Of a stretch of 58,947 nucleotides of DNA, positions 26,360 to 37,156 are shown piece after piece (within the stretch, counting starts at the first letter, position 1; each line of letters begins with the position of its first letter). The DNA is from Deltaproteobacteria bacterium Ga0077550 (lineage in GTDB: Bacteria; Myxococcota_A; Polyangia; Nannocystales; Nannocystaceae), in contig LNFB01000254.1 of assembly GCA_001464385.1 (NCBI GenBank), forward strand, positions 1 through 58,947, given 5' to 3'. The notes below the pieces were generated by a model that had not been told where the DNA came from, ran no database searches, and worked only from the letters and a program-made list of their open reading frames with translations. The position numbers and the translations under genes were made by a program.

Positions 26360-27880
26360 ATGGCCGAACCGCCACGCATGGACGCCGCGCCACCGCTCCA
26401 GGGTCCCGCAGCGGCCTCCGAGGTCCTCGCGCCGAGGTCGGTGATCCTCGACGGTCGCTACCGCATCGAGCGCGAGCTCGGGCGCGGCGGCATGGGCATC
26501 GTGTACGAGGCGACGCACCTGATGCTCGGCCGCAAGGTCGCGATCAAGATGCTGTCACCGGCGATGCGCAAGCGGCCGGATCTCGCCAACCGGATGATCC
26601 GCGAGGCGCGGGCGGTGAGCACGATCGGTCACCCCAACATCGTCGCGGTGACCGACCTCGGCTTGGTCGGGGGGCTGCCGTACATCGTGATGGAGCTGCT
26701 CGCCGGCGTGTCGGTCGAGGACGAGCTGGCGCACCGCGGGTCGATGGCCGTGCCCGACGCCATCCTCGTCGCCGAGGCGGTGCTCGACGCCCTCGACGCC
26801 GCCCACCGCCGCAGCATCGTCCACCGCGACATCAAGCCCGGCAACGTGATGCTGGTCCGCGACGGCGCCGGTCGACGCACCGTGAAGGTCCTCGACTTCG
26901 GGATCGCCAAGATCGTCGACGGCGATCAGGTCACGACCAAGACGTCGTTCGTGCTCGGCACGCCCCTGGCGATGGCGCCCGAGCAGGCGCTCGGCGAGGA
27001 CGTGGACGCCCGCGCCGATGTGCACGCGGTCGGATCGCTGCTCTACACGATGCTGGTGGGTGAGGCGCCGTTCGCCGCGACCACCGGCAACGTCGCGATC
27101 GCGCGGATGCTCGAGGGCAAGTACACGCCGGCTGGGGCCCGCGTCGCCGGCGTGTCGTCGGCGCTCGACGCCGTGATCGCGAAGGCGCTCGCGCGGGCAC
27201 GCGAGGAGCGGTGGCCCGACGCCGCCAGCATGCGCGCGGCCCTGCACGCGTGCCTTCCGGGGGCCAAGACCGCCGGGCCGCGCCGCGCCTCCGCCGTGGT
27301 CGCGCCGCCGGCCGCGGCGTCCGGCGATACGATGGCCGAGCCCGACGTGCGCGCGCCGGCGTCGCGACCCGCGGCCGTCGTCGCGCCTGCCCACGATCCG
27401 CGGTTCGGTCCGGCGCCCGTCGAGCGGCTCGACGTGCAGACGCTGCTCGATCGGCCGCCGGTGCGCGTGGCCGAGGTACCGCGGCCGCCCTCCCGCATCG
27501 GTCGCACGCTGGTCGTCGCCGCGGTCGCGATCGCGGCGGGCCTGCTGGGATGGCGCTGGCTGGTGAACCAGCGCGGCGCCGCGACGACGCACACCGCGAT
27601 GGCCGTCGCGGAGCCGGAGCTCGGCATCGACGGCGAGCCCGCGGTCGAGGAGGCCCCCACCGACGGCGGCACGGTGCTGTTGATGGTGACGACCACGCCC
27701 AAGGACGCGGCGGTGTTCGTGGATGACGTGCGCGCGACCAAGAACCCGGTCACAGTGCCGCGCTCCGAGACGGCCGTGCGCGTGCGCGTCGAGGCCCCGG
27801 GCTACGAGCCGCGCGTCGTCGAGGTGCAGCCCAAGCGCTCGCGCCAGCTCGAGGTGAAGCTCGATCGCCGCCGACGGTAG
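26360..27880 (+). CDS. Transmembrane Ser/Thr protein kinase with PEGA-like extracellular domain
   Basis: 506 residues. Kinase domain at about 33-300: 'GRGGMG' (41-46), Lys63 in 'VAIKML', 'HRDIKPGN' (HRD 155-157) and DFG (179-181), so a standard RD kinase. A disordered Pro/Ala linker follows, then one membrane helix at about 381-402 ('TLVVAAVAIAAGLLGW') and a small C-terminal domain ('TTPKDAAVFVDDVRATKNP', 'GYEPRVVEVQP') of PEGA type. These kinases sense an envelope signal through the outer domain. The gene diverges from the ECF fusion across about 240 bases, so the two may share control. Confidence 0.94.
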   Translation: MAEPPRMDAAPPLQGPAAASEVLAPRSVILDGRYRIERELGRGGMGIVYEATHLMLGRKVAIKMLSPAMRKRPDLANRMIREARAVSTIGHPNIVAVTDLGLVGGLPYIVMELLAGVSVEDELAHRGSMAVPDAILVAEAVLDALDAAHRRSIVHRDIKPGNVMLVRDGAGRRTVKVLDFGIAKIVDGDQVTTKTSFVLGTPLAMAPEQALGEDVDARADVHAVGSLLYTMLVGEAPFAATTGNVAIARMLEGKYTPAGARVAGVSSALDAVIAKALARAREERWPDAASMRAALHACLPGAKTAGPRRASAVVAPPAAASGDTMAEPDVRAPASRPAAVVAPAHDPRFGPAPVERLDVQTLLDRPPVRVAEVPRPPSRIGRTLVVAAVAIAAGLLGWRWLVNQRGAATTHTAMAVAEPELGIDGEPAVEEAPTDGGTVLLMVTTTPKDAAVFVDDVRATKNPVTVPRSETAVRVRVEAPGYEPRVVEVQPKRSRQLEVKLDRRRR

Positions 27881-27894
27881 CTCGTCCAGGCGCG

Positions 27895-29781
27895 CTACCG
27901 CGTCGGCGCGAGCGCGCGCAGCAGGGGCGACCACACGCTCGGCGTCAGCAGCCACAGCTGGTGCATCGTGCGGGTGATCGCGACGTAGAGCGCGCGCCGG
28001 GCCGGCGCGTCCTCGGGGTAGCTGCCCGGGCTCGCGTCGGGGACGATGACGTGGTCGAACTCGAGGCCGCGGATCTCGTCCCCGCAGGTGACGATGACCC
28101 CGGGCAGGAAGTCGAAGTCGCCGTCGAGGGCGAGCCGGACGTTGAGGGCGCGCGAGAGCTGACGGTGCAGCCGCTGCGCCGACTCGTAGTGTCGACAGAT
28201 GATCGCGACCCGCGCCCGACGGTCGCGCTCGCGCAGGCGCGCGAGCGCGGCGGCGGTGTGGCTGATGAGGTGGCACGGCGTGGGGACCCGGTGCCAGACC
28301 ACCGGGGCCTCGTCGTCGCGCGGCCTGGCGATCGCGCCGTCACGGCCGGCCACCGCCCGCGCGATGCGCTCGACCGCGGGCGGGCAGCGATAGCTGGACT
28401 GCAGCGTGACGCGCTCGTGCGTGCGCACGCCGAGCTCCATCATCACCGCCGGCCAGCCGGCGAACGCGACGCCGTCGTCGATCTGCTGGGCCTCGTCGCC
28501 CGCCACCGTGATCGCCCCGGCGGGATCGACCGCGCGGCCGAGGACGCCGAGCTCGATCGGTGCGAGCTCCTGGGCCTCGTCGACGACGATGTGATCGTAG
28601 CGCGTCAGGCCGCCCGTCGCCGTCGGCACGAGGGCGGGCGCGCGGCGCTGCAGCTCGAACATCACCGCGGCGTCCTCGACGTCCATGGTGTCGGCGTCGT
28701 GCATCGGCGTGCCCTCGTCGATCGGGCGCCCATCGAGCGTCGCGAGACGCTCGGCGTCGACGTGCTTCAGGCGCTGCTCGGTGGTGCGGGTGAACTGCAG
28801 GCGTGTGTGGCGAGCCGTGGCCTCGACGACGCCCGGCGGCAGCTCGCCGGCCGCACCGTCGACGACGCGGCGCATCAGATCGCGATCGCCGAACAGGTGC
28901 AGCAGCGCCGGTCGCGACCCCGTCTCTTCGTGGTAGCCGCGCTCGACGGCCCGCATCGCCTGCGTGCCCGCGGCGAGCTCGGGCAGCACGGTGCGCAGCG
29001 CCGGGTGTCGCTTCAGCCGCGACACCGCCGCCGGCGTGCCCTGCGACAGCCGCCGCGGGAGATCGGGGAACACCCGGTGGGCCTGCGCCACGACCCACTG
29101 ATCGAAGGTGAGGATCTCGAGCTCGGGCGCGCCGAGGCGCTCGAGCGTCAGCTGCGACAGGCGACGCAGCGCCTCGTTCGGGACGATGACCAAGCCGCGG
29201 AAGCGACCGCCCCGGCGCGGCTCGGCCGCGAGCGCGGCGATGCGGTGCAGCGCGACGGTGGTCTTGCCGAAGCCCGCCTCGCCGAGCACGAGCAGCGAGC
29301 GGCGCGCGTCGAGCTCGACCGCCGCGCGCTGCACGGGGTCGAGCAGGACCGCCTCGCCGCCGGAGACCGCGCTGCCCCGGCGCGGCGCGAGCGTCGGCAA
29401 CGCGAGCGGTTCGTCGACCCAGCCCACGGGGCCGTGGGTGATGCGGCCGGACTCGTGCTCGATGGCGGCGAGCTCGTCGCCGGCGAACTCGACGAGGTGG
29501 CGCAGCACCACGCGGCCCTGCAGCACGCGGCGGTCGACCTCGACCTCGTACTCGTCGCCCTCGAAGTGGGTGAAGAACACCTCGGCGAGCGGCGAGCGCT
29601 CCCAGTCGACGAGGGCGAACTCACCGACGATCTGCGCGCGTCGGCCGAGCAGCACGTCGCGCACGCGGCCCGCGGTCTCGATCCGCAGGAGCCCGAAGTA
29701 CGGCGCGCCCGACGGCACGGCGTTGCGCACGACGGCGACGGCGCGCAGGTGCAACGCGACGAGCTCGTCGGCCGTGGGCAC
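27895..29781 (-). CDS. HelD-like (UvrD/SF1) DNA helicase
   Basis: 628 residues, GTG start; no in-frame ATG precedes it. The N-terminal 130 residues match the HelD-specific opening ('APYFGLL', 'LLGRRAQI', 'ALVDWERSPLAEVFF'). Walker A 'GEAGFGKTT' is at 167-175, Walker B and motif II 'HIVVDEAQEL' near 400, motif III-like 'GDEAQQ', 'SSYRCPPAVERIA', and the C-terminal SF1 motifs 'EIRGLEFDHVIV' and 'ALYVAITRT'. HelD proteins are ATPases that free stalled RNA polymerase or unwind DNA. Which role applies cannot be read here. It converges on the kinase gene with 14 bases between, and the ABC/M1 gene precedes it on the same strand. Confidence 0.88.
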   Translation of the reverse strand: MPTADELVALHLRAVAVVRNAVPSGAPYFGLLRIETAGRVRDVLLGRRAQIVGEFALVDWERSPLAEVFFTHFEGDEYEVEVDRRVLQGRVVLRHLVEFAGDELAAIEHESGRITHGPVGWVDEPLALPTLAPRRGSAVSGGEAVLLDPVQRAAVELDARRSLLVLGEAGFGKTTVALHRIAALAAEPRRGGRFRGLVIVPNEALRRLSQLTLERLGAPELEILTFDQWVVAQAHRVFPDLPRRLSQGTPAAVSRLKRHPALRTVLPELAAGTQAMRAVERGYHEETGSRPALLHLFGDRDLMRRVVDGAAGELPPGVVEATARHTRLQFTRTTEQRLKHVDAERLATLDGRPIDEGTPMHDADTMDVEDAAVMFELQRRAPALVPTATGGLTRYDHIVVDEAQELAPIELGVLGRAVDPAGAITVAGDEAQQIDDGVAFAGWPAVMMELGVRTHERVTLQSSYRCPPAVERIARAVAGRDGAIARPRDDEAPVVWHRVPTPCHLISHTAAALARLRERDRRARVAIICRHYESAQRLHRQLSRALNVRLALDGDFDFLPGVIVTCGDEIRGLEFDHVIVPDASPGSYPEDAPARRALYVAITRTMHQLWLLTPSVWSPLLRALAPTR

Positions 29782-29848
29782 CGGGCAGTTGTGCGCGATG
29801 CCAGGGCCCCGCGCAAGCCGGACGAACGCGGGCCGCCGGGCGGTGGGC

Positions 29849-32800
29849 TCACTCGAACGCGATGGCGCGGACGTTGTCCCCGGGGTTGCGGTCGACCAGC
29901 AGCACGCGCGGATCGATCCCGGCCTTGACCGGCTTCTCGGGGCTGACCAGGGTCAGCGTCTCGCGGTCCGCGGTGAAGCGGTGCTGCTCGAGCACCACCG
30001 GGATCTCGCGGACGCGGCCGTCGACCTCGCGCTCGACGAAGACGCCGACGTCGATGAGGTCCGCGAGCGGCACCTCGGACTCGGTACCGCCCTCGTTCGC
30101 GCGCAGCTTGTGCGTCTCGACCTCGAGCTCGATCTCCCACTGACCGTCGTCGCGCTGGTGGGCCCGGGCCGCGTGCGTCCGGTTGTCGTAGAGCGTGATG
30201 GTCTCGAACAGGTCCTCGATGAGGTACGCGCGATCGGCCGGCACGACCGCCCGGAAGCGGTCGACCAGGTCGCGCGCCGTGGTGTACGGCGGGCCTTGGA
30301 AGGCGACGTCGGCGATGTACTTCGCGAGCACGGCGTTCACCGTCTCCTCGCCGATGTACTCGCGCAGCGCGTACATCACCAGGCTGCCCTTGTTGTAGTG
30401 GACGTAGGGCTGGTTCTCGACGCGGATGAGCGGGAGCTCCTTCTGGACCTCGCGGCCGCGGCCCGAGAGGTAGCGGTCGAGCTCGTAGGCGAGGAACTTG
30501 CGCATGGCCTCGCGGCCGTAGGCCTTCTCCATGACCATCAGCGCCGAGTACTGCGCCAAGGTCTCGGACAGCACGGTGCTCCCCTGGGCGTTCGCGCCGA
30601 TCACCTGGTGCGCCCACCACTGGTGCGCGACCTCGTGGGCGGTCACGTAGAACACGTAGTCGATGTCGTCGGGATCGCGGAGGTCCGCGATGAACCCGAT
30701 CGCCTCGGAGTAGGGGATCGTGTTGGGGAACGACTGGGCGAACGAGGCGTAGCGCGGGAACTCGACGATGCGCACCTGCCGGTGCTGGTACGGGCTGAAG
30801 TTGGCCGTGAAGTAGTCGAGCGACTGCTTGGTCGCGTCGATCATCCGCGCGACGTTCATGTCGTGCGCGGGGTGGTGGTAGACCTCGATGGCGACGTCGC
30901 GCCACTGGTCGCGCTCGACGGCCCAGCGGCCCGACAGGAACGCGTAGAAGTCGAGGATCGGCGCGTCCATCACGTAGCGGAAGTATCGGCGGTCGCCCTC
31001 GGTCCACTCGCGCTGCAGGTACCCCGGGGCGAGCGCGACCTGATCGAGGCTCGTGCCGACGGTGGCCGCGAAGTCGATCCAGTCGGCCTCACCGGTGATG
31101 TACGTGTTGGCCCGGGCCGAGGGGTCGTCGAGATCGGCCATGCGCTCGCGCTCGGGCAGGCCCCGCTTGCGGCGCTCGTTCGGCTCCGAGATCTCGCCGT
31201 TGCGGTCGTAGCCGATCCGCGGGACGAAGTCGGTGTTGTGCAGGAACGAGCCGTTGAAGACGATCGCGGTGTTCGAGTCCTGCTCGACGAAGCCCGGCTC
31301 GGCGAACCCGACGTCGAACGTCAACGTGGTGCGCTCGCCCGGCGCCAGCGGCGGGGACAAGGACAGGATGCGGTAGCCGACTTCGTCGTCCTGGTGGCTC
31401 ACGGTCGCCCCCGGGAGCGTCGCCTCGCGGATCGTCAGGTCGGCGTTCAGCACCAGGTGCACGGCGTCGAGCGGCGCGGCGGTGCGGTTCTCGAGCGTCA
31501 ACGTGCCGCGCATGTCGGCGCGGCGCTCGGCCGGGTACAGCTCGACGTGGACGTCGACGGCCATGACGCGGGGCTGCGGCACGCCCTCGTACTGGGCATA
31601 GCGCTCCTCGTAGAGCACCTGCAGGCGCTCGCCCTCGTCGGAGGGCACGAAGCGGTTGAGCACGTCGGTGTTGTAGAAGATGTAGCCGCCGGTGGCCGCG
31701 AACGCCCCGCCGACCGCGAGCAGGGCGAGCCGACCGCCGCGATCGAGCGTCGCGCGGGCGCGACGCAGGCGCAGCTTGATCCGCTGATCGGTGCCGCGGG
31801 GCCACAGCAGCGCGGCGAGCATGAGCAGCGCGACCGCCCCGAGCGCCCAGTACAGCCGGTACCACACGAGGCCGGTGGTGAAGTGGCCGTAGCCGTTCAT
31901 GTCGGAGTACGGCGCGGATGGCGACGCGCCGAAGCGGTACAGCCCGCGCTCGAGGTCGAGCAGCGGCAGGATCTCGTCCAGGATGAAGTAGCCGGCCATC
32001 AGCAGGAAGCCGACGTACTTGTGGTTGGCGAAGGCCTGCAGCACCACGGCGAGGGTGGCGACGAGCATCCAGCCGCTCAAAGAGATCACGAACACGCCCT
32101 CGCCGTAGAGCAGCGGGTCGATGTCCGTCCAGCCGCGCGACAGCTGCACGCCGATCCCGGTGACCACCGCGACCGCGAGGAGGACCGCGATCGCGGCCCA
32201 CAGCGCGACGAGCTTGGCGACCATGGGGACCCACGAGGGGATCGGGAGCGCGTCGTAGACCTCGGCGAGGCCGACCTTGCGCTCCTTCCACGTCAGCTCG
32301 CCGGCGTAGAACACGATGACGATGAGGACGAACAGGCCGATGCTGCCGTCGAGGACGCGGATGACCAGGCTCGTCACCGGATAGACCGGCGTGCCGTACA
32401 TGCTGTCGATGCTCGCGTAGAGGCTGCCGAGCGCGTTGAGCATGCCGAAAAGCGCGATGACGAGGAAGGCGGTGCTGCGCAGGACGCCCGAGAGCTCGAC
32501 GCGGATCTGATGCCAGCACTGGGCGAGGGCGACACGCCAGCCATGCGCGACGACCACGTGGGGCAGCGCGACTTCGCGGGCGAGCTCGGGCGCGGCGTCG
32601 TCGCCGAGCTTCGCGCGGCCCGACTCGTTGGGAACCACCAGACGGAACCGGGCGACGGTGAACGCCAGCGCGAGCGCGCCGACGCCGATCCACAGCGCGC
32701 GGTTGAGCACCAGCAGCGAGCCGCCCGTGGGCAGCAGCGTGTTGCGCTCCGCGACCGTCCAGTAGCGCGTGTCGACGGCGAGCGCGGTGAGGCCGAACGG

Positions 32801-33433
32801 ATCCGACAGGGCGGCGATCACGTCGTTGTCGAGGCCGTCGATGAGGCCGCGCGACACCACGTAGATCACGAAGAAGCCGGCCACGGCCACGTAGGAGAAG
32901 AGCACCCGGCGGGTGAGGGTGCCGACCGCGAAGAACACCGCGCCCATCACGAAGAGGTTGGGGAACACCAGCACGGCGAGGCCCCAGGCCGCGGACCGGC
33001 CGGCCCAGGTGGTGCCAGCGAGGCGCTCTGGGTCGAGCCACGGCATCTCGACGCCGATCGTGATGCCGAGCGCGGCGCCGGCCAGCACCACCCACGCCAT
33101 GGCGAGCGAGCCGAAGAACCGGCCCAGCAAGAGGGCGTGGCGGCGGATCGGGCTGGTGAAGAACGGCGCGTACGTCCGCTGCTCGAAGTCGCGGATCACC
33201 GAGGTCGCGACGAACGCGGTCACCACGATGACGCCGATGACGCTGAGGATCGCGAGCACCTGGATGATCACGACCGGGGCGTCGATCGCCGTGCCGCCGG
33301 CGGCGCCGCCGATGACGATCGCGTCACTCGTGGTCTCGCCGAAGGCGAGCAGGGCGAAGACCGCGGCGAACAGCCAGACGGTGGGTTGGCGCAGGCGCGA
33401 GCGCAGCTCGAAGCGGAGGAATTCCCAGAGCAT
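29849..33433 (-). CDS. ABC-2 permease fused to an M1 aminopeptidase domain
   Basis: 1194 residues. The N-terminal half (about 1-610) is a polytopic ABC-2 permease with about twelve membrane segments in two blocks, beginning 'MLWEFLRFELRSRLRQP'. The C-terminal ~580 residues are an M1-type metallopeptidase: a beta-sandwich then 'TAHEVAHQWWAHQ' (His933, Glu934, His937) and 'LSETLAQYSAL', which supplies the third zinc ligand. Because the last membrane helix precedes it, the peptidase should face the periplasm. Such permease-peptidase fusions are known in Bacteroidetes and Myxococcota, but the transported substrate is not. The ABC ATPase gene lies 8 bases upstream; SD GAGGA spans its stop. Confidence 0.93.
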   Translation of the reverse strand: MLWEFLRFELRSRLRQPTVWLFAAVFALLAFGETTSDAIVIGGAAGGTAIDAPVVIIQVLAILSVIGVIVVTAFVATSVIRDFEQRTYAPFFTSPIRRHALLLGRFFGSLAMAWVVLAGAALGITIGVEMPWLDPERLAGTTWAGRSAAWGLAVLVFPNLFVMGAVFFAVGTLTRRVLFSYVAVAGFFVIYVVSRGLIDGLDNDVIAALSDPFGLTALAVDTRYWTVAERNTLLPTGGSLLVLNRALWIGVGALALAFTVARFRLVVPNESGRAKLGDDAAPELAREVALPHVVVAHGWRVALAQCWHQIRVELSGVLRSTAFLVIALFGMLNALGSLYASIDSMYGTPVYPVTSLVIRVLDGSIGLFVLIVIVFYAGELTWKERKVGLAEVYDALPIPSWVPMVAKLVALWAAIAVLLAVAVVTGIGVQLSRGWTDIDPLLYGEGVFVISLSGWMLVATLAVVLQAFANHKYVGFLLMAGYFILDEILPLLDLERGLYRFGASPSAPYSDMNGYGHFTTGLVWYRLYWALGAVALLMLAALLWPRGTDQRIKLRLRRARATLDRGGRLALLAVGGAFAATGGYIFYNTDVLNRFVPSDEGERLQVLYEERYAQYEGVPQPRVMAVDVHVELYPAERRADMRGTLTLENRTAAPLDAVHLVLNADLTIREATLPGATVSHQDDEVGYRILSLSPPLAPGERTTLTFDVGFAEPGFVEQDSNTAIVFNGSFLHNTDFVPRIGYDRNGEISEPNERRKRGLPERERMADLDDPSARANTYITGEADWIDFAATVGTSLDQVALAPGYLQREWTEGDRRYFRYVMDAPILDFYAFLSGRWAVERDQWRDVAIEVYHHPAHDMNVARMIDATKQSLDYFTANFSPYQHRQVRIVEFPRYASFAQSFPNTIPYSEAIGFIADLRDPDDIDYVFYVTAHEVAHQWWAHQVIGANAQGSTVLSETLAQYSALMVMEKAYGREAMRKFLAYELDRYLSGRGREVQKELPLIRVENQPYVHYNKGSLVMYALREYIGEETVNAVLAKYIADVAFQGPPYTTARDLVDRFRAVVPADRAYLIEDLFETITLYDNRTHAARAHQRDDGQWEIELEVETHKLRANEGGTESEVPLADLIDVGVFVEREVDGRVREIPVVLEQHRFTADRETLTLVSPEKPVKAGIDPRVLLVDRNPGDNVRAIAFE

Positions 33434-33441
33434 GGTGTTCC

Positions 33442-34320
<879 letters not shown>

Positions 34321-34432
34321 GGCACTCCCCGGCCGTTGCCGTTGGCAGCGACGACCGGGCCTTGTGACCCCGGCGGGCGCGGGATTGTTTCCAACTCGCG
34401 CGGATCACCCCTGTGCCGAGGCGCGCGCCGTC

Positions 34433-36562
34433 CTACCGGGCCGCGGGCCAGCCGTTCTCCGGCGAGGCGCGACGCACCGCGCCGTTGGGCCGGCTGAACC
34501 GCGTGCAGTAGCGGTCCCACAGCGAGGTCACGCGGGTGACCTCGGGATCGTCGGCGATGGTGCGCGACATCTTCGCCAGATCGTCGCGGCCCTGCTGGCA
34601 CATCGCGAAGGCGTCGGGGTCGATCCAGCTCTCGCGCGCGGTGGACCACGAGCCCGGGAGCGGACGGGTCGCCATCGCGGCGAGGCCGTCGATGAAGTGG
34701 ATCAGCATCCGGCCCTTGGCGAGGTTGCGGCCCTTGGTCGGTTCGCCGGCGGCGGCGAGGTCGCCCAGCCCGAACGCGAATTCCTCGACCATCGCGTCAC
34801 CGGTCTCGGGATCGTCGTACTCGATGGTGAGCATCACCGAGTCCTGCGGACGTAGGCGCCCGCCGCGGGCCATGAGGTCGGCGAGGAACAGCTGCGAGGT
34901 GTTGGCGAAGTAGTGGATCGCCTGCACGTCCTCCTTCACGCTCGACGACTCCTCGCCGTAGAAGACGTTCATGCGCAGCGACGGCGGCAGCTGGAGCTGG
35001 AAGTGCACGTCGTCGGCGACGGTCTCGATGAGCGACACGAACCGGCGGCCGAACACGGCGTCGACCTCGGCGGGGGAGCCGAGGAACACGTACGCGCCGT
35101 GGCCCCGCTCGGTGAGCTTGTCGAGCAGCGAGTCGTTGAACTCGCTGCCGACGCCGATGCCCGAGAGCCGGATGCGACGCGCGTCGTAGTGCTTGCCGAT
35201 GAGCGCGATCGATTCCTCGTCGGTGACGCCGGTGTTGGCGAGCGCGTCGGTGACGAGGACCACGCGGTTGCTCGCGTTGGGCTGGAAGGTCCGGTCGGCG
35301 ATCGCGTAGCCGGTCTGCAGGCCCAGGTTCACGTCGGTCGAGCCGCGGGGCTGGATCTTCTCGATCGCGGCCTCGAGCATCCGCCTCGGGTCGCGGCCGA
35401 CCACGAAGTTCTCGACCGGGGTGCACACCTGGTCGTCGAACAGCACCAGATGGACCATGTCGCCCGTCTTCAGCTCCTCGAGCATCCGACGCATGCCCTG
35501 CTTGAGGTACTCCATGCGGCCCTCGTCCGACATGGAGCCCGAGCGATCGACGACGAAGGTGACCGCGGCGTTGCGCCGCGATTCGCGGTCGAGCGGTCGG
35601 CCCGCGACGGCGAGCGCGAGGTTGAAGATCCCGGGCTTCTCGGGGTCGGGCGCGAGCTCGGCGGCCACCGAGAAGTCATCCGTCTCGGGCACCGGTGCCG
35701 TCACGAACGAGAAGTAGTTGAGCAGCTCGTGCGGGCGGATGTGCTCGATCGGCAGCGGCAAGAATCGATCGATGGCGTAGATCACCCGCTGCGCCGACGA
35801 CAGGCTCATGCTGTCGTCGTTGGAGAGGTACGTCGCGCGGCCCCAGTCGGTGAACTCGTCGTCGGGGTTGGGGGCGATCGCGATCGGAGCGGCCTCGGCG
35901 GCCGGCGACGATGGTGCGAAGGCTCGGTCCTGCTTCCCGCCGCCCCTGTCGCGCCGGCGCTCGCGTCGGCTCTCGCGCTTGTCGGTGGCGACGACGGTCA
36001 TGTTCTCGGACGGCGCGTTCGCGGGTTCGGCGACGACGGGGCTCTGCTCGGCCTCGTCGAGGTCCCCGCCGCCCATCGCGCTGCCCGCCGCCGACGATGG
36101 TGACACGGGGGTCGTCGTCGGACGTGCCGGGTCCGCCGGCTTCGACGGCTTGGATGGTCGTGCCTTCGTCGCCGTGGGGGTCGCGGGCTCCTTCGGCGGT
36201 GCGGCGCCGGGCGATGGGTTGTACGGCACGAACCCGCTCTTCTTGCTCGCGACCCCGCTGCCACCCTTGCGCTTGGGCTTCGCCTTCTTCACCGGTGGCG
36301 GGCCCGAGTCGTCGGGCACCCCGCCGAAGCACGCGGCCGATCGCTCGACCATGCGCGGCATCGCGGCGAGATCGGGCGCCACTGGGGCCGGCCGGATCCG
36401 TGCCGGGTGCGTGCGCGCGGTGAACACGTGCGGGGGATCGTCCGCGCCACCGTGCAGCGCCAGGGCCCCGTTGCCGCCGCCGGGGCCGACCGCACTGGCG
36501 GATCCGCAGCCGAGGGAGAGGGCCAAGCTCGCAGAGATCCAAGCGCGCAGCGGTGTCGTCAT
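34433..36562 (-). CDS. YfbK-like von Willebrand factor A lipoprotein
   Basis: 709 residues. Signal with lipobox-like 'ALSLGC' at Cys19. Residues about 90-230 are low-complexity Pro/Ala/Lys/Arg. A YfbK-type N-domain follows ('IYAIDRFLPLPIEHIRPHELLNYF'-like segment near 265-290). The vWA domain has the metal-ion-dependent adhesion site DxSxS in 'VVDRSGSMSDEG' and 'GSTDVNLGLQTGYAI'. A DUF3520-like C-terminal region ends the chain. The family is predicted to bind other proteins through a divalent metal in the envelope. It is the downstream neighbour of the ABC/M1 pair but separated from it by 112 bases. Confidence 0.88.
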   Translation of the reverse strand: MTTPLRAWISASLALSLGCGSASAVGPGGGNGALALHGGADDPPHVFTARTHPARIRPAPVAPDLAAMPRMVERSAACFGGVPDDSGPPPVKKAKPKRKGGSGVASKKSGFVPYNPSPGAAPPKEPATPTATKARPSKPSKPADPARPTTTPVSPSSAAGSAMGGGDLDEAEQSPVVAEPANAPSENMTVVATDKRESRRERRRDRGGGKQDRAFAPSSPAAEAAPIAIAPNPDDEFTDWGRATYLSNDDSMSLSSAQRVIYAIDRFLPLPIEHIRPHELLNYFSFVTAPVPETDDFSVAAELAPDPEKPGIFNLALAVAGRPLDRESRRNAAVTFVVDRSGSMSDEGRMEYLKQGMRRMLEELKTGDMVHLVLFDDQVCTPVENFVVGRDPRRMLEAAIEKIQPRGSTDVNLGLQTGYAIADRTFQPNASNRVVLVTDALANTGVTDEESIALIGKHYDARRIRLSGIGVGSEFNDSLLDKLTERGHGAYVFLGSPAEVDAVFGRRFVSLIETVADDVHFQLQLPPSLRMNVFYGEESSSVKEDVQAIHYFANTSQLFLADLMARGGRLRPQDSVMLTIEYDDPETGDAMVEEFAFGLGDLAAAGEPTKGRNLAKGRMLIHFIDGLAAMATRPLPGSWSTARESWIDPDAFAMCQQGRDDLAKMSRTIADDPEVTRVTSLWDRYCTRFSRPNGAVRRASPENGWPAAR

Positions 36563-36718
36563 GTCGGGCCCCGAACGACGCGGGACCCCGCATCGCTTTC
36601 ACCAAGCATCGCAAAAGCTCGGCGCCCCTGTCAGCGCGGCTCGCCGGGGCGCGTTCCCTCGGCCAGAAGCCACGCCCGGGAATTGCCCTGGGCGGGCCGT
36701 CGTCGGATGCTACGGCCC

Positions 36719-37156
36719 ATGCCGCGCGGCACACCCCCTCGAAGACTCTGGCCCTGGCTCGTGCTCGGGCTGTCGGCTGCGTGCGCGAAGCGGGCCGCGG
36801 CGCCGGACAGCGAGGTCCCCTCGACCCCCTCGGCCGCCGACGCGGCGGTGGCCGGCTCCAGGACCCTCGAGTCGCTCGAGCAGGACCTCGGCCAGCTGAC
36901 GGGTGAGCTCGAGTTGGCGGAGACCGGAGAACCGGCGGACGCAGGGGCCGATCCGATGGGGACCGCCAGCGCCAAGTGCGAGCGACTGTGTGGGATCAAG
37001 GGATCGATCTGCGAGCTGTCGACGGCGATCTGCGAGCTCGCCGATGACCACACGGACGAGCCGCGCTACGCCGCGTCCTGCGACGACGCGCGCGGTCACT
37101 GCGAGCGCGCGACCTCGGTCTGCGAGCAACGGGGGTGCGATGGTTGCCCGAGCTAG
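36719..37156 (+). CDS. Small Cys-motif lipoprotein, paralogue 1
   Basis: 145 residues. Lipoprotein signal 'WLVLGLSAACAK', a short acidic linker, then a Cys-rich module: 'KCERLCGIKGSICELSTAIC' and 'RYAASCDDARGHCERATSVC' ending 'CDGC'. The Cys spacing suggests a disulfide-locked helical pair. I recognise the pattern from myxobacterial hypothetical proteins but know no function. The gene diverges from the vWA lipoprotein (156 bases) and overlaps the next gene, its paralogue, by 17 bases. Confidence 0.75.
   Translation: MPRGTPPRRLWPWLVLGLSAACAKRAAAPDSEVPSTPSAADAAVAGSRTLESLEQDLGQLTGELELAETGEPADAGADPMGTASAKCERLCGIKGSICELSTAICELADDHTDEPRYAASCDDARGHCERATSVCEQRGCDGCPS

Noticed and set aside
21508..26379. 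A long minus-strand frame running through the caspase-like and ECF genes
   Set aside because: It overlaps four well-supported genes in other frames and has no recognisable domain.
19737..29781. A phage-defence island (kinase, caspase-like peptidase, helicase)
   Set aside because: The peptidase is exported, the helicase is a HelD type, and there are no mobile-element or nuclease partners; a signalling cluster explains it better.
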